From Sphingosinicella flava (GTDB lineage: Bacteria; Pseudomonadota; Alphaproteobacteria; Sphingomonadales; Sphingomonadaceae): a stretch of DNA of 64,000 nt. The notes below the pieces were generated by a model, which was given only the letters and a program-made list of their open reading frames with translations, searched no databases and was not told the DNA's origin. Shown here piece after piece: positions 18,126 to 28,468 of this stretch. A program made the position numbers and the translations under genes. Numbering within the stretch: position 1 is the stretch's first letter; each line of letters begins with the position of its first letter. The DNA lies in the NCBI RefSeq assembly GCF_016025255.1, contig NZ_CP065592.1:1159122-1223121 (forward strand), read 5' to 3'.

Positions 18126-19175
18126 ATGACCGCGCCGAAGAATACGATCAGCCACCGCGTTTATGTCGAACGGCTTTGCCTCACGCTGCTGATCGGCGGG
18201 CTGGCGTTGATTTTCTGGCAAATCCGAGACGTTCTGATCCTGATCTTCGCGGCCGTCCTGGTCGGCGTAATCTTCCGCATCCTGGCCAATCCGATCGAGC
18301 GGCGCCTGCATATTCCAAGGGCGCTCGCGCTCGCCATCGCCGTCACGATCATGCTCACGTTGCTCGCGGCATCGGCCTGGCTGTTCGGCGCCGAAATCGT
18401 GGCGCAATCGAGCACCCTCGAAGAGGCGATACCACGCGCCTGGACAGTGGTCCTGGAACGGCTGGACGCAGTACGGCTCGGCCAGCCGGCGCGGGCGTGG
18501 GTGAAGAGCCTCGGCGAAGGCGACGGCGTCCTTTCCGGCATCGGCGGCATCGCGCTTTCCTTCGGCAGCGGCCTCGCCGACGCGCTGCTCGTCCTGTTCG
18601 GCGGCATCTATCTCGCCGCCCAGCCGGACCTCTACCGGCGCGGCGTCATCAAGCTCATCCCGCCGCGCGGCCGGGGCCTCGCGGCCCGCGCGCTCGACGA
18701 TAGCTGGAAGGCACTGCGCCTGTGGTTGATCGGACGGCTGGTTTCGATGAGCGTGGTCGGCATCCTGACCGGCATCGGTCTGTCGATCATCGGCATACCG
18801 GCGGCCCTGACGCTCGGCATACTGTCCGGAATCCTCGAATTCGTGCCTTTCATCGGGCCGATCATCTCCGCGATCCCGGCCGTCCTCCTGGCCCTCGCCG
18901 TCGATCCGGAGGCGGCCTTGTGGACGATCGGCCTCTACCTTGTCGTCCAGCAGATCGAGGGCAATTTGCTGGAACCCCTGGTCCAACAACGCGCCGTCAG
19001 CCTGCCGCCCGCCCTCCTACTTTTCTCCATCGTCATCGGCGGCCTGCTGTTCGGCATTCCCGGCATCCTGGTCGCGGCCCCCTTGCTGGTCGTCATCTAT
19101 GTGATGGTGAAACGGCTTTACGTTCGCACCGCGCTTCATACCCGCACGCCCATTCCCGGCGAAAAGGCGCATTAG
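18126..19175 (+). CDS. AI-2E family (PerM/YdiK-like) permease
   Basis: 349 residues from the ATG at 18126, preceded by CGGGAG; longer in-frame starts overlap the divergent small gene and are rejected. About eight hydrophobic segments, with the family pattern YVERLCLTLLIGGLALIFWQIRD at the start, a soluble central part, FGGIYLAAQPDLYRRGV, and LEFVPFIGPIISAIPAVLLAL near the end. The family includes quorum-signal exporters and sodium/proton antiporters, so the substrate is open. Its stop codon overlaps that of the convergent AceE-like gene. Confidence 0.9.
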   Translation: MTAPKNTISHRVYVERLCLTLLIGGLALIFWQIRDVLILIFAAVLVGVIFRILANPIERRLHIPRALALAIAVTIMLTLLAASAWLFGAEIVAQSSTLEEAIPRAWTVVLERLDAVRLGQPARAWVKSLGEGDGVLSGIGGIALSFGSGLADALLVLFGGIYLAAQPDLYRRGVIKLIPPRGRGLAARALDDSWKALRLWLIGRLVSMSVVGILTGIGLSIIGIPAALTLGILSGILEFVPFIGPIISAIPAVLLALAVDPEAALWTIGLYLVVQQIEGNLLEPLVQQRAVSLPPALLLFSIVIGGLLFGIPGILVAAPLLVVIYVMVKRLYVRTALHTRTPIPGEKAH

Positions 19176-21523
19176 CCGATCAACAGCTCCGCCACCGCAT
19201 CGACAACCGCATCGGCATCGAGGCGATAGTAGCGATAAAGGTCGCCGAGATTGCCGGTCTGGCCAAAGCGGTCGAGGCCAAGCGGGCTGACGCGGTGGCC
19301 ATGCACGCCGCCAATCCAGGAGAGGGCGGCTGGCGAACCGTCCAGAAGCGTCACCAAGCCCGCGTTGCGGGAAAGCCGAGCAAGGAGGTTCTCGATGTGC
19401 GAGACAGCCCCTCCACCGCCGTTCCGGCGGTCCCCCTCCCCGTCCCGGGGAGGATTTTTCCACCGGGCGCTCATGCGCTGGCTCCAGTCGCGGTGGAGGA
19501 GGTCGGGCGAGGTGACGGCAAGGAGGCCGAGGCCGGGAAGATCGTCCTTCAGCGCTTCCCACGCGGCGAGGGCTTCGGGCGCGATGGCGCCGGAATAGAC
19601 GATGGCGGCTTCGGCGCCCGGCGCGGGTTCGCGGAGCCAGTAGGCGCCCGCGATGGCGTCCGCCTTCCAGCTGTCGTCCGCGCGCACGGGCTGCGCGATG
19701 CTGCGGGTGGTGAGGCGGAGATAGACGCTCTCGCCCTCCTCGCGCTGCATCAGGCGGAAGCCTTCCTCCATGAAGAGCGCCAGTTCGTCGACGAAGGCGG
19801 GTTCGTAATGGCGGAGACCCGGCTGGCCCATGGCGATGAGCGGCGGGTTGATCGATTGGTGTGCGCCGCCTTCCGGCCCAAGCGTCACGCCGGACGGCGT
19901 CGCGACCAGCATGAAGCGCGCGTCCTGATAGCAGGCATAGTTGAGCGCATCGAGGCCGCGGGCGATGAAGGGATCGTAGACGGTGCCGATCGGGAACAGC
20001 CGCTCCCCGAACAGGTCGCCCGCGAGGCCCATGGCGGCGAGCATCAGGAACAGATTGTTTTCCGCGATGCCGAGTTCGACATGCTGGCCCGCTTTGTGGC
20101 CGCTCCATTTTTGAGGGGACGGGATCTTCGCCTTTGCGAAAACGTCGGGGAGTTCACCGCGCCGGAACAGGCCGCGCTGATTGACCCACGCGCCGAGATT
20201 GGTGGAGACGGTGACGTCGGGCGATGTCGTGACGATCCGGTCGGCGAGCGCGCCGCCGCTGCGGGAGAGATCGAGCAGGATCTTGCCGAAGGCGGCCTGC
20301 GTCGATTGCTCCTCGCCTGCGGGAGGCTGGATGGCGGGAACGTCCGCGACATTCCAGGGCCGCTGGCGCTTTTCGCGGGCGATGCGGGCGCGCTCGACCA
20401 CGGTCTTCACGGCCTCCGCGCTGTTACCGCCGAGGCCCGCATAGGGTGCCCACTCCTCGCCTTCCGCGATGCCGAGGCGTTCGCGGAGAGCGGCGATCTG
20501 GCCCGGGTTCATGAGGCCGGCATGATTGTCCTTGTGGCCCGCGAAGGGCAGCCCCTGCCCCTTCACCGTATAAGCGATGAAGAGGGTCGGCACATCGTCC
20601 TGCGCGCCGTCGAAGGCGTCGACGAGCGCGGCCATGTCGTGCCCGCCGAGATTGGTCATCAGCGCGTGGAGCGCGTCATCGTCGCGGCCGTCGAGGATCG
20701 GCTTCGCCTCCGGCGCCTCGTTCAGCAGCCGCTCGCGCCAAGCCGCGCCGCCGAGATAGGTAAGCGCGGCATAATCGGCGTTGCTCACATCCTCGAGCCA
20801 CGCCTTTAACGCCTCGCCGCCCTTCTCTGCAAACGCGGCCTCCAGCAGCTTGCCATATTTCAGCGTGACAACGCGCCAGCCGCAGCTCGCGAAAATCTCG
20901 TCGAAGCGGCGGAACATGCGGTCGGCGGTGGTGGCGTCGAGCGACTGGCGATTATAATCGACGATCCACCAGCAATTGCGGATGTCGTGCTTGTAGGCTT
21001 CGATCAGGCATTCGTAGATATTGCCTTCGTCGAGCTCCGCATCGCCCATCAAGGCGACCATGCGGCCGGTGTCTTCCGGCTGCATAATGCCGTGGGCGAG
21101 GAGATAATCCTGGATGAGGCTGGCAAAGGCGGTGATCGCGACGCCGAGACCGACCGAGCCTGTCGAGAAATCGACCGGGATCTTGTCCTTGGTCCGGCTC
21201 GGATAGCTTTGCATGCCGCCGAAGCCGCGAAAATTCTGGAGCTGCTCCAGGCTTTGCGAGCCGAGCAGATAATGGATGGCGTGAAGGACCGGCCCGGCAT
21301 GGGGCTTCACCGCGACCTTGTCGTTGGGGCCGAGCGCATGGAAATAGAGCGCCGCCATGATCGCCGTCATCGACGCGCAAGACGCCTGATGCCCGCCGAC
21401 CTTCAGCCCGTCTGTGCTTTCACGCAAGTGATTGGCATTGTGGATCGTCCAGGCAGACAGCCAGCGCAGGCGGTCGTCGAGGAGACGCAGGGCTTCAAGG
21501 TCGGGAGCGGTCTTTTTCAGCAT
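19172..21523 (-). CDS. Transketolase/AceE-like thiamine diphosphate enzyme (putative 2-oxoacid dehydrogenase E1-type)
   Basis: 783 residues. It resembles homodimeric pyruvate dehydrogenase E1 (AceE) and the 2-oxobutyrate dehydrogenase MdeB: NANHLRESTDGLKVGGHQAS, the ThDP motif GDAELDEGNIYECLIEA through WWIVDYNRQSLD, then the pyrimidine-domain part TSPDVTVSTNLGAWVNQRG and VELGIAENNLFLM with the catalytic Glu, and GGAHQSINPPLI. Such proteins are often annotated simply as transketolase. No lipoyl E2 or E3 gene adjoins it, though a bkd operon lies 2.7 kb away. About 16 residues near 690-704 (KNPPRDGEGDRRNGGGG) are read from a family C repeat. Reaction not certain. Confidence 0.75.
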   Translation of the reverse strand: MLKKTAPDLEALRLLDDRLRWLSAWTIHNANHLRESTDGLKVGGHQASCASMTAIMAALYFHALGPNDKVAVKPHAGPVLHAIHYLLGSQSLEQLQNFRGFGGMQSYPSRTKDKIPVDFSTGSVGLGVAITAFASLIQDYLLAHGIMQPEDTGRMVALMGDAELDEGNIYECLIEAYKHDIRNCWWIVDYNRQSLDATTADRMFRRFDEIFASCGWRVVTLKYGKLLEAAFAEKGGEALKAWLEDVSNADYAALTYLGGAAWRERLLNEAPEAKPILDGRDDDALHALMTNLGGHDMAALVDAFDGAQDDVPTLFIAYTVKGQGLPFAGHKDNHAGLMNPGQIAALRERLGIAEGEEWAPYAGLGGNSAEAVKTVVERARIAREKRQRPWNVADVPAIQPPAGEEQSTQAAFGKILLDLSRSGGALADRIVTTSPDVTVSTNLGAWVNQRGLFRRGELPDVFAKAKIPSPQKWSGHKAGQHVELGIAENNLFLMLAAMGLAGDLFGERLFPIGTVYDPFIARGLDALNYACYQDARFMLVATPSGVTLGPEGGAHQSINPPLIAMGQPGLRHYEPAFVDELALFMEEGFRLMQREEGESVYLRLTTRSIAQPVRADDSWKADAIAGAYWLREPAPGAEAAIVYSGAIAPEALAAWEALKDDLPGLGLLAVTSPDLLHRDWSQRMSARWKNPPRDGEGDRRNGGGGAVSHIENLLARLSRNAGLVTLLDGSPAALSWIGGVHGHRVSPLGLDRFGQTGNLGDLYRYYRLDADAVVDAVAELLIG
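19401..19463. repeat. Family C repeat inside the AceE-like gene
   Basis: CCCTCCACCGCCGTTCCGG, GCGGTCCCCCTCCCCGTC and CCGGGGAGGATTTTTCC form a C-run/G-run element of the type often seen between sphingomonad genes. Here it is translated in frame into a Gly/Arg-rich insert. Confidence 0.8.
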
Positions 21524-21638
21524 GGGGCGGCTTTAGCGTTATTGCGGGGAAAGCTGGACTCTCTTTTCCCCATACTACCTCGACCGAACGGTAGCCGACA
21601 TTAAGGAAAAATCAGGAACCATTTTCTAAACACCTTAT

Positions 21639-22196
21639 ATGAAAAAAGATGGGACGACCGTGCCGGCAGACGAGGAGATAGTGCGGATATCCAGGCCTAT
21701 CTTATTGCCCATACTGCTCGGAATAATATGGCTCATGATGGCTCCAGGTATTGTACTGGCCGCATTCGCATTATTGGGCTTTCTCATCAATGCGTTCAAC
21801 GGCGAATTTCCACCTGTGCATGACTGGTTCGTTCTGTTCTGCCTTTTATTCTTGATGCCTATCGGGTGGATATTCATTGGTCATCTGTTGTGGCAGAGAT
21901 TTAAATGTCGAGGCTCTCCACTCGCGATCGTCTCCTCGAGAGAAATTTCTCTGCCTTTCTGTCGCCCTGAACGACTACTGTGGACGGATATACGCACGGT
22001 AGAAATATCGCATTTTGCAGGAAGAAAGTTCATCCGCTTTGTTCTTTGCAATCCTGACGAAATCCTTTCGCCACGGCAGCGGCGGAAGGCATGGCCTTTT
22101 AGCGATAGCGTCTTAGTTCTCCTCGATATCTTCGGTAGCGGTGAGAAATTGCATGTCGCAGCCGTCAAAGCACATGCTCAAGCCAGTCTCAGATAG
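21639..22196 (+). CDS. Small membrane protein, STM3941/PH-like, function unknown
   Basis: 185 residues. Two long hydrophobic segments (about 21-50 and 63-88: ILLPILLGIIWLMMAPGIVL, WFVLFCLLFLMPIGWIFIG) are followed by a soluble part with alternating strands (PLAIVSSREISLPFCRPERLLWTDIRTVEIS), like the STM3941 or PH-domain membrane proteins. I rate that match as moderate. The gene is visibly AT-richer, with codons such as TTA, ATA and AGA that neighbours avoid, and has no clear ribosome-binding site: signs of transfer. It is divergent from the AceE-like gene. Confidence 0.7.
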   Translation: MKKDGTTVPADEEIVRISRPILLPILLGIIWLMMAPGIVLAAFALLGFLINAFNGEFPPVHDWFVLFCLLFLMPIGWIFIGHLLWQRFKCRGSPLAIVSSREISLPFCRPERLLWTDIRTVEISHFAGRKFIRFVLCNPDEILSPRQRRKAWPFSDSVLVLLDIFGSGEKLHVAAVKAHAQASLR

Positions 22197-22262
22197 CCAA
22201 GAAGGCTCGCCTCTTCGCTACGCAGAAACTGACACTGTTGATCCTTTCGCACGACCAATCTG

Positions 22263-22685
22263 TCAGCTTTGACAGTTTCCGGGCGTGTCGAGCCGGTCCG
22301 TTACCCGATCGAGTGCCCGCAGGGTGCGGAACAGCGCGCGGTGATCCGATCTTTGGACGAAGCCGATGAGGCGCCCACGATAGTAACGGGGGATGAGCAT
22401 CACATCGTCCCTGGTGCCCGGCAATGCGGCCTCCAGCGCGACATCGGCGCCACGGGCAAAATCCTGGGCGGCATCCCAGGCGGCGGCGAAACTTTCGGCG
22501 CCGGGCTTGGCGCGCAGCGCGTAAGCGGTCTGGCGGCTCTTGCCTTCGCGGCGGGCGGCGGCGGACGGCCCCAAGCCGCGCGCGAGGGAGAGGATGAAGC
22601 GGCGTTGAGCAGCCTCCGTCCAGCCATCGTGGCGCGCCCGGGTGGAGACGGGCGTGAAGCGCAGGAAATCGGGAAGAGCGTCCAT
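22263..22685 (-). CDS. Small helix-turn-helix protein, probable DNA-binding
   Basis: 140 residues: FTPVSTRARHDGWTEAAQRRFILSLARGLGPSAAARREGKSRQTAYALRAKPGAESFAAAWD. This resembles a sphingomonad-specific family with a helix-turn-helix (LGPSAAARREGKSRQTAYALR, about 37-57). The rest, DDVMLIPRYYRGRLIGFVQRSDHRALFRTLRALDR, is also typical. Its target is unknown. No operon partner is visible. Confidence 0.7.
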   Translation of the reverse strand: MDALPDFLRFTPVSTRARHDGWTEAAQRRFILSLARGLGPSAAARREGKSRQTAYALRAKPGAESFAAAWDAAQDFARGADVALEAALPGTRDDVMLIPRYYRGRLIGFVQRSDHRALFRTLRALDRVTDRLDTPGNCQS

Positions 22686-22798
22686 GGCGGCGAGCCTAAG
22701 CCAATGGGCATGCTGTAGGAAAATGGTTTTTTGAGGCGCGGGTCGGCGGAGCTTCGGGCGGATCCGTGGGTTGTTTCGCCAAGAGCGAGGACAGGGCC

Positions 22799-23077
22799 AT
22801 GGACGAAACCGAAGCCGATATCGTCAAAGCGGAAGTGGTGGCAATCCAGGCCGTGCTGATGGCCGTTTTCCGCCGTCTCGCCACGGACCGGGCCGATCTG
22901 GCGCCGCTCTTCTGCCGCGCGTTCGACGAAGCGGAGACGATCCTCGCGGGAGTGGCCGTGAAGCTGGGACTGGAAACGCCGCTTTCTTCCATGACCGGCG
23001 CCATGACCGTATTGGAGGAATTCCGCCGCGCCGTCCTGGGCGACGAAAGCGGCTGCCACGACGCCGTGCGCGATTGA
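22799..23077 (+). CDS. Small alpha-helical protein, function unknown
   Basis: 92 residues from the ATG at 22799 (GAGGACAGGG upstream). Predicted all-helical and mildly acidic: MDETEADIVKAEVVAIQAVL, AVFRRLATDRADLAPLFCRAFDEAETIL. Ends 11 bases before the PagL-like gene on the same strand, which starts with its own good ribosome-binding site, so the two are probably co-transcribed. I recognise no domain. Confidence 0.6.
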   Translation: MDETEADIVKAEVVAIQAVLMAVFRRLATDRADLAPLFCRAFDEAETILAGVAVKLGLETPLSSMTGAMTVLEEFRRAVLGDESGCHDAVRD

Positions 23078-23088
23078 GGGAGAAAAAG

Positions 23089-23613
23089 ATGAGGATGATT
23101 GTCGCCGCCGGACTATCCGTTGCGCTGCCCTGGGCCGGTTCCGCCCGGGCGGACGAGATATTCGGCGGCCTCCACACCCAGGATGTCGATACCGTCTTCA
23201 CCAAGAGCGGGATCGAGGAGGGCGTCGCTCTGCAGCTCGGCTGGCGCGGCGACAGGATCGGCGCCTTGGGATTTATCGGCCGCCCTTCCCCCCACGCCTT
23301 CGTTTCGGTGAGCACGGATGGAGGCGCGAATTTCGCCGCGGCGGGCCTCAGCTGGAAATTCGGAAAGACGGTCTATGCGCGGCCCGGCATCGGGATTGCG
23401 ATCCACGACGGGCCCGGCGGAGAGATCGACCGGCGCGATCGCATCGTCTTCGGGTCACGCGTGCTGTTCGAGCCGGAAATCGCGGTGGGATATCAAGTCA
23501 GCGGGCGCGTGTCGGTGGAGGCAAGCTGGGTGCATTTGAGCCACGCGCAGCTGTTCAGCCGGCAAAATCCCGGGATCGACAATATCGGGATGCGGGTGAA
23601 TTACCGGTTTTAG
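23089..23613 (+). CDS. PagL-like acyloxyacyl hydrolase/lipid deacylase of the outer membrane
   Basis: 174 residues from the ATG at 23089 behind GAGGGAGAAAAAG. Signal peptide MRMIVAAGLSVALPWAGSARA, then alternating beta strands and a C-terminal aromatic residue (NYRF), as in small outer-membrane barrels. The PagL catalytic pattern is visible as His149-x-Ser151 in EASWVHLSHAQLF. The position of Glu140 of Pseudomonas PagL is Asp164 here (NPGIDNIG). PagL removes the 3-O acyl chain of lipid A; sphingomonads mostly carry glycosphingolipids instead, so the substrate may differ. Confidence 0.75.
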   Translation: MRMIVAAGLSVALPWAGSARADEIFGGLHTQDVDTVFTKSGIEEGVALQLGWRGDRIGALGFIGRPSPHAFVSVSTDGGANFAAAGLSWKFGKTVYARPGIGIAIHDGPGGEIDRRDRIVFGSRVLFEPEIAVGYQVSGRVSVEASWVHLSHAQLFSRQNPGIDNIGMRVNYRF

Positions 23614-23641
23614 CGTTTGGCATCGGAGCCGAAGAGGAAAG

Positions 23642-23713
23642 GAGATTCCAGCTTTCGCTGGAATGACGGTTTAATTTTTAGGTTCACGTCATTCCAGCGA
23701 AAGCTGGAATCTC
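23642..23713. repeat. Inverted pair of family B hairpins, left of the GIY-YIG gene
   Basis: A 27-base unit at 23642-23668 and its perfect reverse complement at 23687-23713. The core of each is ATTCCAGCGAAAGCTGGAAT or its complement. Confidence 0.95.
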
Positions 23714-23738
23714 ACTTCACTTCCGCTAGCTTCGACGC

Positions 23739-24029
23739 ATGCACGGCGGCTGGACATACATCATGACGAACCGGGCGCGCGGTGTTCTTTACATTGGCGT
23801 CACGTCCGATCTGGCCGCGCGTGTGTTCCAGCACCGGAACGGCGAGGGGTCGGACTTCTGCTGCCGCTACCGGCTGGCGCGGCTGGTGCTGGCGGAACGG
23901 CATGAGCGGATCGAGGATGCGATCGTGCGGGAGAAATTGCTGAAGACGTGGCAGCGGGCGTGGAAGATCGAGCTGGTGGAGAAAGCCAATCCAGGTTGGC
24001 GGGATTTATTTGAAGATATCAATCGGTAG
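23739..24029 (+). CDS. Small GIY-YIG nuclease domain protein
   Basis: 96 residues: GGWTYIMTNRARGVLYIGVTSDLAARVFQHRNG carries the GIY-YIG core (TYI then LYIG), the conserved Arg (AARVFQHR) and, after the central strand, the metal-binding Glu in AIVREKLLKTWQRAWKIELVE. The ending NPGWRDLFED is typical of the YhbQ-like single-domain group. Biochemical role of these stand-alone domains is unclear. It starts 26 bases after one repeat pair and ends 9 bases before a cluster of three more units, so it is embedded in the repeats. No other domain is present, so it is not UvrC. Confidence 0.9.
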   Translation: MHGGWTYIMTNRARGVLYIGVTSDLAARVFQHRNGEGSDFCCRYRLARLVLAERHERIEDAIVREKLLKTWQRAWKIELVEKANPGWRDLFEDINR

Positions 24030-24037
24030 GGGAAGAG

Positions 24038-24157
24038 AGATTCCAGCTTTCGCTGGAATGACGAGGGGCTTTGGAGCTGTATTAAGAAGTGAGATTCCAG
24101 CTTTCGTTGGAATGACGATTTTTGGAGTCACGTCATTCCAGCGAAAGCTGGAATCTC
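24038..24157. repeat. Cluster of three family B hairpin units, right of the GIY-YIG gene
   Basis: Two units in one orientation (24038-24063 and 24091-24117; the second has one change, GTTGG for GCTGG) and one in the opposite orientation (24131-24157). The last ends 17 bases before the E2 stop codon. Confidence 0.95.
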
Positions 24158-24173
24158 TCTTCCCCTTCAACCC

Positions 24174-25481
24174 TCACCGCATCGACAGCAATTTCAGCGG
24201 GTTTTCGATCAGCTTTTTCAAATCCTGCATGAAGCTCGCCGCGTCCCAGCCGTCGACGACGCGGTGGTCGCAGGAGATGGAGAGGTTCATCCGCTTGCGG
24301 ATTTCGAGCTCGCCGTCGATCACGGCCGGCTTTTCCTCCACCTTGTTGACCGCGATGATCGCGACTTCGGGGCGGTTGATAACCGGGGTCGAGACGACGC
24401 CGCCCATGGGCCCAAGGCTCGAAATGGTGATGGTGGAGCCGGAGAGTTCCTCGCGGGTCGCCTTGCCTGCGCGGGCGGCGTCGGCGAGGCGCTTGATCTC
24501 CGCTGCAAGGCCCCAGAGGTCGCGGCTTTCGGCATTGCGGATCACGGCGACGGACAGGCCCTGATCGGTCTGCGTCGCCATGCCCATATGGACGGCGCCC
24601 GAACGGGTGATGACATTGGCTTCGTCATCATAGCGGGCGTTGATCTGCGGATAATCGGCCAGCGTCCGGCTCATCGCGGTGATGAGGAAGGGGAGCATGG
24701 TGAGCTTCGGATTGCCGCCGCGATCCGCGTTCATCATCGCGCGCGTTTGCTCGAGCGCGGTGACGTCATATTCCTCGACATAGGTGAAATGCGGGATGCG
24801 GCGCTTCGCTTCCTGCATATTCTCCGCGATCTTGCGGCGGAGGCCGACGACCTTGATCTGCTCGTCCTCGCGCGGCGCGGAACCGCGCGCGGAGACCGAG
24901 CCGCCATTGTAAAGGAGATAGGCGTCGAGATCGGCGTGGCGGATGCGGTCGGAGGCGGTGCGGACCTGGCTGAGGTCGATGCCGAGATCGCGGGCGCGCT
25001 GGCGGACGGCGGGAGAGGCGAGGACATGGGCTTTCTTGTCTTCCGCACCATTTTCGTTCGTGGCGAGCGCAGTCGAGGCGCGCTGTTCGGTTTGCGTGAC
25101 ACGCCCCTCGACTTCGCTCGGGACGAACGTTTCTTGGGTGGAGGGAATGGCTTCCTCAATCTGGGGCGTCGGTTCGATCAGGCCGTCTCCCAACGCGACA
25201 GTGTCGCTCCGCTCGGCTTCGGGAGGAGCGGCAACCTCACCCTCGGTCTCAAACACGACGAGCACGGATCCGATGGCGATCTGGTCACCAACTTCGCCCG
25301 CAAGCGATACGACCTTGCCGGACACCGGCGCTTCCATCTCCACCGTCGCCTTGTCGGTCATCATGTCGGCGATCTGCTGATCTTCCTTGACGGTGTCGCC
25401 GACCTTGATGTGCCATGCGACGATCTCGGCCTCGGCAATGCCTTCGCCGATGTCGGGCAGCTTGAATTCGAAGCGCGCCAT
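24174..25481 (-). CDS. bkdB: Branched-chain 2-oxoacid dehydrogenase E2, dihydrolipoyl acyltransferase
   Basis: 435 residues from the ATG at 25481 with GGAGG ten bases upstream; a TTG overlapping the previous stop is less likely. One N-terminal lipoyl domain with Lys44 in DKATVEM, a peripheral-subunit-binding domain (about 152-186: VLASPAVRQRARDLGIDLSQV), and the catalytic acyltransferase domain with SCDHRVVDGWDA near the end. It transfers the acyl group from E1 to CoA. The linker (about 118-146) holds FVPSEVEGR and ASTALATNENG, read from a family A repeat. Last gene of the bkd operon; no E3 gene follows. Confidence 0.93.
   Translation of the reverse strand: MARFEFKLPDIGEGIAEAEIVAWHIKVGDTVKEDQQIADMMTDKATVEMEAPVSGKVVSLAGEVGDQIAIGSVLVVFETEGEVAAPPEAERSDTVALGDGLIEPTPQIEEAIPSTQETFVPSEVEGRVTQTEQRASTALATNENGAEDKKAHVLASPAVRQRARDLGIDLSQVRTASDRIRHADLDAYLLYNGGSVSARGSAPREDEQIKVVGLRRKIAENMQEAKRRIPHFTYVEEYDVTALEQTRAMMNADRGGNPKLTMLPFLITAMSRTLADYPQINARYDDEANVITRSGAVHMGMATQTDQGLSVAVIRNAESRDLWGLAAEIKRLADAARAGKATREELSGSTITISSLGPMGGVVSTPVINRPEVAIIAVNKVEEKPAVIDGELEIRKRMNLSISCDHRVVDGWDAASFMQDLKKLIENPLKLLSMR
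25055..25129. repeat. Family A repeat inside the E2 linker
   Basis: CGTTCGTGGCGAGCGCAGTC at the left and CCTCGACTTCGCTCGGGACG at the right are diverged copies of the arms seen at 1149-1224. It is read in frame in bkdB. Confidence 0.85.
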
Positions 25482-25486
25482 GAGGG

Positions 25487-27858
<2,372 letters not shown>

Positions 27859-27906
27859 TCAAAGGCGCGGAATTCCGCGACGAACGCTAGAAAAGGGGAG
27901 GTTCTT

Positions 27907-28389
27907 ATGAAGCGGTTCATGCTGGCGGTCATGCTGCTGATTCTCGGGGCGTGCACGACCGCGACCGCGATGCCGCCCGCACCCGCTTTCTATGTGATAC
28001 GGCATCTCCACACGCCGGAGGGCGTGACCGATCCCGATTTGACGCAGGAAGGACAGGAAGCCGCCCGCCTGCTCGCGGCCCGGTTCGGCAAAGGCGCCAT
28101 TGCCGCCATTTATGTCAATTCGACGAAGCGCACGCAGCAGACGGCGGCGCCGCTTGCCGCCAAGCTCGGCCTGACGCCGAAATTTTACGATCCGCGCGAC
28201 ACGGCGGGATTGGTCGCGATGTTGAAGGCGGAAACGGGGCCGGTGCTGGCCGTCGGCCACAGCAATACGGTGCCGGATATCGTGGCGGGGCTTGGCGGGG
28301 AGCGGCCCGCGCCGCTCACCCACCCGGATTTCGGAGACATTTGGAGGGTCGAGCGCGACGGCACGACCGTTCGGGATAAAATCCGCTAA
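27907..28389 (+). CDS. Histidine phosphatase family lipoprotein (SixA/phosphoglycerate-mutase fold)
   Basis: 160 residues from the ATG at 27907, behind GGGGAGG. Lipoprotein signal MKRFMLAVMLLILGAC with a lipobox LGAC, so lipid-anchored in the periplasm. The phosphatase core has FYVIRHLHTPEG (catalytic RH motif), STKRTQQTAAPLAAKL and AVGHSNTVPDIVAGLGG with the second His. Substrate unknown. It is divergent from bkdA1 and followed by a repeat pair. Confidence 0.85.
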   Translation: MKRFMLAVMLLILGACTTATAMPPAPAFYVIRHLHTPEGVTDPDLTQEGQEAARLLAARFGKGAIAAIYVNSTKRTQQTAAPLAAKLGLTPKFYDPRDTAGLVAMLKAETGPVLAVGHSNTVPDIVAGLGGERPAPLTHPDFGDIWRVERDGTTVRDKIR

Positions 28390-28395
28390 TCACGC

Positions 28396-28460
28396 GCTCC
28401 AGCGAAGGCCGGAGCCCAGCGGCACTCATTGAGCGACTGGACCCCGGCGTTCGCCGGGAT
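28396..28460. repeat. Family B repeat pair, GCTCC/ACCCC variant
   Basis: GCTCCAGCGAAGGCCGGAGC at 28396-28415 and ACCCCGGCGTTCGCCGGGAT at 28441-28460, in opposite orientation, between the phosphatase gene and the end of the psp operon (convergent genes). Confidence 0.85.
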
Positions 28461-28468
28461 ACGATTGC

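Noticed and set aside
24038-24157. Possible CRISPR-like array (three similar units)
   Set aside because: Units are self-complementary, occur in both orientations, have unequal short spacers and recur throughout the window; no cas gene is present.
24010-24564. Plus-strand open frame overlapping the end of the E2 gene
   Set aside because: Its first part is repeat sequence (peptides like EIPAFAGMT) and the rest is antisense to the acyltransferase domain.
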